This document shows positions 14,540-18,207 of a stretch of DNA of 18,207 nucleotides, in pieces. The notes beneath the pieces are model-generated. The model ran no database searches and was not told the DNA's origin. It saw only the letters and a list, made by a program, of their open reading frames with translations. The first letter of the stretch is position 1, and the number at the start of each line of letters is the position of its first letter. A program made the position numbers and the translations under genes. Source of the DNA: Methylotenera sp. UBA6020 (GTDB lineage: Bacteria > Pseudomonadota > Gammaproteobacteria > Burkholderiales > Methylophilaceae); contig DIZU01000142.1 of NCBI GenBank assembly GCA_002429455.1, positions 1-18,207 of the forward strand. The letters run 5' to 3'.

Positions 14540-15325
14540 TTAAGGAACAGCCTTGTCCGAATCTTGTTTTACTTTTTTCAGGAAAGGGCTAATCATATCC
14601 ATCGGCAGAGGAAACACGACGGTGGTGTTTTTGTCTGCACCGATTACTGTCAGCGTTTCCAGATAGCGTAGCAGGATGGCCTGCGGCTCTTGCGCCAGTA
14701 TCGCGGCAGCCTGGAATAGCTTTTCCGAAGCCTGCAACTCCCCTTCGGCGTGAATTACTTTAGCACGCCGCTCACGCTCCGCCTCGGCTTGTCTGGCGAT
14801 TGCCCTTATCATGGATTCGGTCAAGTCGACCTGTTTGATCTCGACGTTGGAAACTTTGATCCCCCACGTATCTGTCTGCGCGTCCAACGCTTGCTGGATA
14901 TCCAGATTCAGTCGCTCGCGCTCCGAAAGCATCTCATCCAGTAAGTGCTTGCCCAACACTGATCGCAACATCGTCTGTGCCAGCTGACTTGTGGCGTTCA
15001 GGAAATCAACCACTTGTATGATGGCTTTTTCTGGATCTACTACGCGAAAATAGACCACTGCGCTGACTTTTACCGATACATTGTCGCGCGAGATCACGTC
15101 CTGAGTAGGCACCTCCAATACAACGGTGCGAAGATCAACCCTTACCGCCTGCTGGATGCCGGGAATTAATATCACCAACCCTGGCCCCTTCACCCGCCAG
15201 AAGCGTCCCAGCGTAAAAACAACACCGCGCTCATATTCACGGAAAATTCGGATCGCGGAGCTAATAAGTACGGCAATTACCAGAACCAGCATGAAGATAC
15301 CGATTGAACCAGATTCCCAAGTCAT
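14540..15325 (-). CDS. Slipin (stomatin/prohibitin-like SPFH membrane protein)
   Basis: The 261-residue product is an SPFH-domain protein that forms oligomeric scaffolds in the inner membrane and influences membrane organisation and proteolysis. One hydrophobic segment at about residues 9-26 is followed by the stomatin hallmark [41 protein letters not shown] and the C-terminal helical [16 protein letters not shown] also fit the family. A strong AAGGAGA Shine-Dalgarno lies seven bases before the ATG. Prokaryotic slipins are often paired with an NfeD gene; none is adjacent here. Function beyond the family is inference. Confidence 0.93.
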   Translation of the reverse strand: MTWESGSIGIFMLVLVIAVLISSAIRIFREYERGVVFTLGRFWRVKGPGLVILIPGIQQAVRVDLRTVVLEVPTQDVISRDNVSVKVSAVVYFRVVDPEKAIIQVVDFLNATSQLAQTMLRSVLGKHLLDEMLSERERLNLDIQQALDAQTDTWGIKVSNVEIKQVDLTESMIRAIARQAEAERERRAKVIHAEGELQASEKLFQAAAILAQEPQAILLRYLETLTVIGADKNTTVVFPLPMDMISPFLKKVKQDSDKAVP

Positions 15326-15407
15326 TTTGTGTCTCCTTCACGTAACAGTGAGCGCGTCACGAATTTCCTGTCAGCCAACTCAGCGACTGCACCAATAGGC
15401 GATGCAT

Positions 15408-15433
15408 GATAGGACATTATTTGAATGTCTATC
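15408..15433. repeat. Imperfect hairpin between dodecin and slipin genes
   Basis: GATAGGACATT (15408-15418) pairs with AATGTCTATC (15424-15433) through 10 base pairs with one bulged G and a 5-base loop. It lies in the 178-bp gap between the dodecin stop and the slipin start. No T-tract follows, so it is not a classical terminator; an operator or processing site is possible. Confidence 0.3.
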
Positions 15434-15503
15434 GGAATCGCACAGCAACTGTTAGCCAGACGGCAGCTCAATGGATCAAGCAGGCCATTCACTACCATTC
15501 AGA

Positions 15504-15713
15504 TTAGTCTTCTATTCTAAAACCAACCTTGATTGTGGCTTGGTAGTGGGTAATCTTACCATCCACGATATGCCCACGAGTTTCAACTAATTCAAACCAG
15601 TCCAAGTGCTTGACAGTAAGCGCGGCTTTAGCAATCGCATTTTTTATTGCATCATCAGTACCTATTGTTGAGGTGCCGACTAAATCAATCAGTTTGTAGG
15701 TATGTTCGTGCAT
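15504..15713 (-). CDS. Dodecin (flavin-binding storage protein)
   Basis: Dodecins assemble into hollow dodecamers that bind and buffer free flavins such as FMN or riboflavin. The 69-residue length is typical. The pattern YKLIDLVGTSTIGTDDAIKN, then LDWFELVETRGHIVDGKITH, then YQATIKVGFRIE is diagnostic, with W39 matching the flavin-stacking tryptophan. An AGGAGA Shine-Dalgarno lies just upstream of the ATG. The gene lies between slipin and an FAD oxidoreductase on the same strand, but gaps of 140-180 bases make separate transcripts possible. Confidence 0.94.
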   Translation of the reverse strand: MHEHTYKLIDLVGTSTIGTDDAIKNAIAKAALTVKHLDWFELVETRGHIVDGKITHYQATIKVGFRIED

Positions 15714-15854
15714 GACATTCTCCTATCTTGTTTGAAAACGGTTTGATTACATGGTTAATAATGCGCTATAGCTAATTCCCTGCCTATATTTAAGTAGACA
15801 TTGATCTGGTGAAAAAAATCAATGACCGCTGCTGAAACAACAAGTAAATAATGT

Positions 15855-17036
15855 TTAGTCAGCTATCCGTCCCACTAGCGTTGTTCGGGAGTGCATGGCT
15901 TTTTTCTCAATCAAGCGGGTAGCGGCGGGAACCTGCCCCCATGTATTCCACAGCAGGACACCACGCACGTGTCCATCACGCAAATAATAGACTACGCCCT
16001 TGCGAAAAGGCTCTTTCCAGTCTTCGATGATATCCAGGCTGGCATCAAGTTCTCCCATGGCTTCGTAGCCCAGTTCAAACAGGTCGGAATAAAAGTAGGG
16101 CAGATGCCGGTAGGTATCGAATTGACCGGCCATGTTTCTGCCCGCCATTTCACCCATGACATTCGCATTGTCTTCATGCTCGACGCGCATACGTTTATCC
16201 AGTGCGGGGCTATAGAAGTTCGCCACATCGCCGGCTGCATAAATGTCGGGATTACTTGTGCGTAGATACTCGTCCACTACGATACCACCATTCTCTAACG
16301 CTAGGCCGGCTTGCTGGGCCAACTCTGTATTGGGCTCAATGCCTAACCCAGCGACAACGCCGTCGGCAGAAACTTCCTTGCCACTTCCGGTTGTCACCAT
16401 GATCTTGCTACCCATCGTCCGGACCGATTGGACGGTTTCGGAAGCGAGCAATGTAACGCCCTTCTGCTTGTAATAAGTACTCAAGAACTCCACAAGAGGC
16501 TTCGGATAGACACGCGAGCCGATTCCGTTTGACGGGAAGATCATCGTGACATGTTTGCCGTTCATTGCGAGTGCAGCGGCAATTTCAGATCCGATGAAGC
16601 CTCCACCGATAACGACAAAATCCGAACCGTGCTCGGTCAACTCTCGCAGCTTCAGGTAGTCGCCAGCAGTCCTGAAGTAGATAATGTTTTTGTTAGAATG
16701 GGGCAACTGCCGCACTGAGCCGCCCGTAGCGAGCAGAAGCTTTTCATAAGTGTAGACATTTCCGGCATCGTCGGTTGCAGTCTTATTCACCGGATCAAGG
16801 ACCACCACTTTTTTGCCTAGATGCAGGGCAACGTTAGCATCATGGGGGGCACGCCAAATGGATTCGAACGGCTGGTCTTTCCATAATGATTTTGACAGGG
16901 GCGGACGGTCATACGGCGGGTGATGCTCATCGCAGATCATTGCAATGGCGCCACTCGGGTCTATTTTTCGGATTCCGCTGATGGCGGAATCGGCGGTCAT
17001 GCCACCGCCGACAATGAGGTATTTGTGATGTTTCAT
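15855..17036 (-). CDS. FAD-dependent NAD(P)H oxidoreductase, AIF/ferredoxin-reductase-like
   Basis: The 393-residue product is a two-dinucleotide-fold flavoprotein of the pyridine nucleotide-disulfide oxidoreductase class without redox cysteines. The N-terminal FAD fold has IVGGGMTADSA (8-18) and YDRPPLSKSLWK, typical of ferredoxin or rubredoxin reductases and AIF-like proteins. The NAD(P) fold has VVIGGGFIGSEIAAAL. YAAGDVANF and RVEHEDNANVMGE complete the FAD site, and a C-terminal reductase domain follows. It is cytosolic and has a strong AAGGAG Shine-Dalgarno. No ferredoxin, rubredoxin or dioxygenase gene is adjacent, so its electron partner is unknown. It diverges from the DipZ/CcdA-like gene. 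Confidence 0.88.
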   Translation of the reverse strand: MKHHKYLIVGGGMTADSAISGIRKIDPSGAIAMICDEHHPPYDRPPLSKSLWKDQPFESIWRAPHDANVALHLGKKVVVLDPVNKTATDDAGNVYTYEKLLLATGGSVRQLPHSNKNIIYFRTAGDYLKLRELTEHGSDFVVIGGGFIGSEIAAALAMNGKHVTMIFPSNGIGSRVYPKPLVEFLSTYYKQKGVTLLASETVQSVRTMGSKIMVTTGSGKEVSADGVVAGLGIEPNTELAQQAGLALENGGIVVDEYLRTSNPDIYAAGDVANFYSPALDKRMRVEHEDNANVMGEMAGRNMAGQFDTYRHLPYFYSDLFELGYEAMGELDASLDIIEDWKEPFRKGVVYYLRDGHVRGVLLWNTWGQVPAATRLIEKKAMHSRTTLVGRIAD

Positions 17037-17563
17037 AGCCGCTCCTTATGGATACACACTAAAAACCAACTACCTGTGCCAGTTACAACTGCACCAGATA
17101 ATTGTACTCCTATAACTTTACCTGCATGAATTTTCTATCAACTCGGTCTAGTAGCTGGGCCACCCTTTGGGAGGCTAGCTAGTTTGCTGGCAATGACAAC
17201 TCCAGATGAAAAAATATGTTGGGCACCCTGTAAGGATTCTTCCCGTTCGCCGACCAAAGTACGTTATATAGATGCATGTGTTCGTATCGGCATAGTTGAA
17301 ACTGACGATTCATGGAGTTGATCTATGGGCGTTAGTGAATATAGTTCCTTCCCCTGATAGGGCGGATAAATTGAATGTCAATAATCAGGTTTATCAAGTG
17401 AGACCGTGTTAATTTGATAAATCCGACCAGAATCAGGTAAGTTGTTCTTGCAGTTACCAAGAGCTGGTATTTGAATATTTGGGGCAGATTTGCACGACAC
17501 TAAAAAATTTCAGTCTAACGGATTAGCAAGGAATACCGTAAAACACGTTATGTTGGAGGTGCA
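17037..17563. promoter_or_regulatory. 527-bp divergent intergenic region with several palindromes
   Basis: I see no convincing gene on either strand. Structured elements are CAGTT-AC-AACTG (17080-17091), close to the oxidoreductase start; ATTGA-ATG-TCAAT (17370-17382); and an 8-bp inverted repeat TTTATCAA/TTGATAAA (17390-17397 and 17414-17421). A direct repeat AATCAGGT occurs at 17383-17390 and 17431-17438, around that inverted repeat. These could be operators for the two divergent genes. No standard -35/-10 pair is clear. Confidence 0.4.
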
Positions 17564-17566
17564 GTG

Positions 17567-18207
17567 ATGATTCTAGTTCTGCTGGTGTTTCTTGACGGCG
17601 TGCTGACGATTCTCAGTCCATGCATCCTGCCAGTACTGCCATTTGTATTTGCTCGTGGCGAGCAGCCCTTCCTGAAAAGCGGCCTGCCAATACTCATGGG
17701 AATGGTAATAACCTTCGCGGCCATTGCTACACTGGCTTCAGTGGGCGGTGCATGGGCAGTGCACGTCAATCAATATGGTCGTATCTTTGCGCTGATATTA
17801 CTTACCGCATTCGCCGTAAGCTTGCTGTCTAGTGACTTAGCCGATTGGTTTGCACGTCCATTTATAGCGCTGGGTAATCGTTTGTTGCAGCCCTCAACAA
17901 CCTCGGCTTCAAATGCGGGGCTCATTCACTCATTATTACTGGGCGTCGCAACAGGTCTCTTGTGGGCGCCATGTGCCGGCCCAATTCTCGGCCTAGTACT
18001 CGCTGGAGCAGCCATCTCTGGACCTAACACCCAGACTACATTATTGCTGTTCGCATACGCTGCGGGTGCCGCCACTTCACTGGCCGTCGCCCTTCTGGCC
18101 GGTGGCCGCCTATTTGCCGCGCTCAAGAAAACATTAGGGGTTGGCGAATGGATAAGACGTAGCCTGGGAATAGCAATTTTGCTGGCCGTCATTGCCATAA
18201 TGTTTGG
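17567..18207 (+). CDS. CcdA/DipZ-type cytochrome c biogenesis (thiol-disulfide) membrane protein, N-terminal part
   Basis: The frame is open to the window end, so only the first 213 residues are visible. It is a polytopic inner-membrane protein of the DsbD/CcdA family, which passes reducing equivalents from cytoplasmic thioredoxin to the periplasm. The two signature cysteines are present: C19 in SPCILPVLP and C136 in WAPCAGPILG, each in a hydrophobic helix with flanking prolines. The wording of the first 80 residues resembles DipZ-type proteins, which often carry a C-terminal thioredoxin-like domain; that part is beyond the edge. GGAGGT (17555-17560) lies six bases before the ATG; an in-frame GTG at 17564 is a less well spaced alternative. 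Confidence 0.9.
   Translation, partial: MILVLLVFLDGVLTILSPCILPVLPFVFARGEQPFLKSGLPILMGMVITFAAIATLASVGGAWAVHVNQYGRIFALILLTAFAVSLLSSDLADWFARPFIALGNRLLQPSTTSASNAGLIHSLLLGVATGLLWAPCAGPILGLVLAGAAISGPNTQTTLLLFAYAAGAATSLAVALLAGGRLFAALKKTLGVGEWIRRSLGIAILLAVIAIMF

Noticed and set aside
15799..15824. CATTGAT/ATCAATG hairpin downstream of the FAD oxidoreductase
   Set aside because: Its T-run lies in the loop instead of after the stem, so it does not fit a rho-independent terminator.
15891..16265. Plus-strand open frame of 124 codons opposite the FAD oxidoreductase
   Set aside because: It is a shadow of the oxidoreductase gene, without a recognisable motif or clear ribosome binding site.
17370..17382. 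FNR/Crp-like site suggested by TTGA...TCAA
   Set aside because: The spacing between TTGA and TCAA is three bases, whereas FNR sites need six, so the match fails.
17548..18198. Minus-strand frames at the right edge
   Set aside because: They are antisense to the CcdA/DipZ-like frame, which carries both signature cysteine motifs and a strong ribosome binding site.
1..18207. CRISPR arrays, tRNA or rRNA genes, riboswitches, insertion sequences with transposase, phage or toxin-antitoxin genes
   Set aside because: I looked for each on both strands and saw no sequence that supports any of them in this window.

Overview
The window looks like a chromosomal segment from a betaproteobacterium, most likely a methylotroph of the Methylophilaceae (Methylotenera/Methylophilus type). 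This is judged from recognisable protein sequences, the betaproteobacterial order leuS-lptE-holA-proA-nadD, and a compact bioB-F-H-C-D operon. The genus is inference; no rRNA or other taxonomic marker is present. There is no CRISPR array, tRNA, rRNA, transposase or phage gene.

Left part (1-5977, all + strand): housekeeping genes. These are the 3' end of leuS, the LPS-assembly lipoprotein lptE, DNA polymerase III delta (holA), proline biosynthesis proA, NAD biosynthesis nadD, and a BepA-like M48 metalloprotease lipoprotein with a TPR tail. Between holA and proA lies the most unusual structure of the window: a 141-bp imperfect palindrome (2283-2423) with 17-bp terminal inverted repeats and a TTAT direct repeat at each end. 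It looks like a MITE-type element. Its right terminal repeat supplies the proA ribosome binding site, and in the sense RNA that repeat can pair completely with the left one.

Middle (5978-8393): a gene-poor 300-bp stretch with a possible small membrane ORF, whose stop overlaps the TTG start of a dCache-HAMP-GGDEF diguanylate cyclase. In a hand-counted sample the cyclase has higher GC than the left block and may have been acquired separately.

Biotin block (8394-13047, - strand): bioB, bioF, bioH, bioC and bioD follow each other with gaps of at most 18 bp (bioF/bioH overlap by ATGA). They encode pimeloyl-ACP production (BioC, BioH) and ring assembly (BioF, BioD, BioB). bioA, needed for the KAPA to DAPA step, is not in the window. 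A roughly 100-bp divergent promoter region separates bioB from comF (+).

Right part (13870-18207): a strong bidirectional terminator between comF and an HU/IHF-family gene, then on the - strand a stomatin-like slipin, a dodecin and an AIF-like FAD/NAD(P) oxidoreductase. A 527-bp intergenic region with several palindromes follows. The window ends inside a CcdA/DipZ-type thiol-disulfide transporter gene (+), divergent from the oxidoreductase. These right-hand genes suggest flavin handling, redox and envelope homeostasis rather than one pathway.
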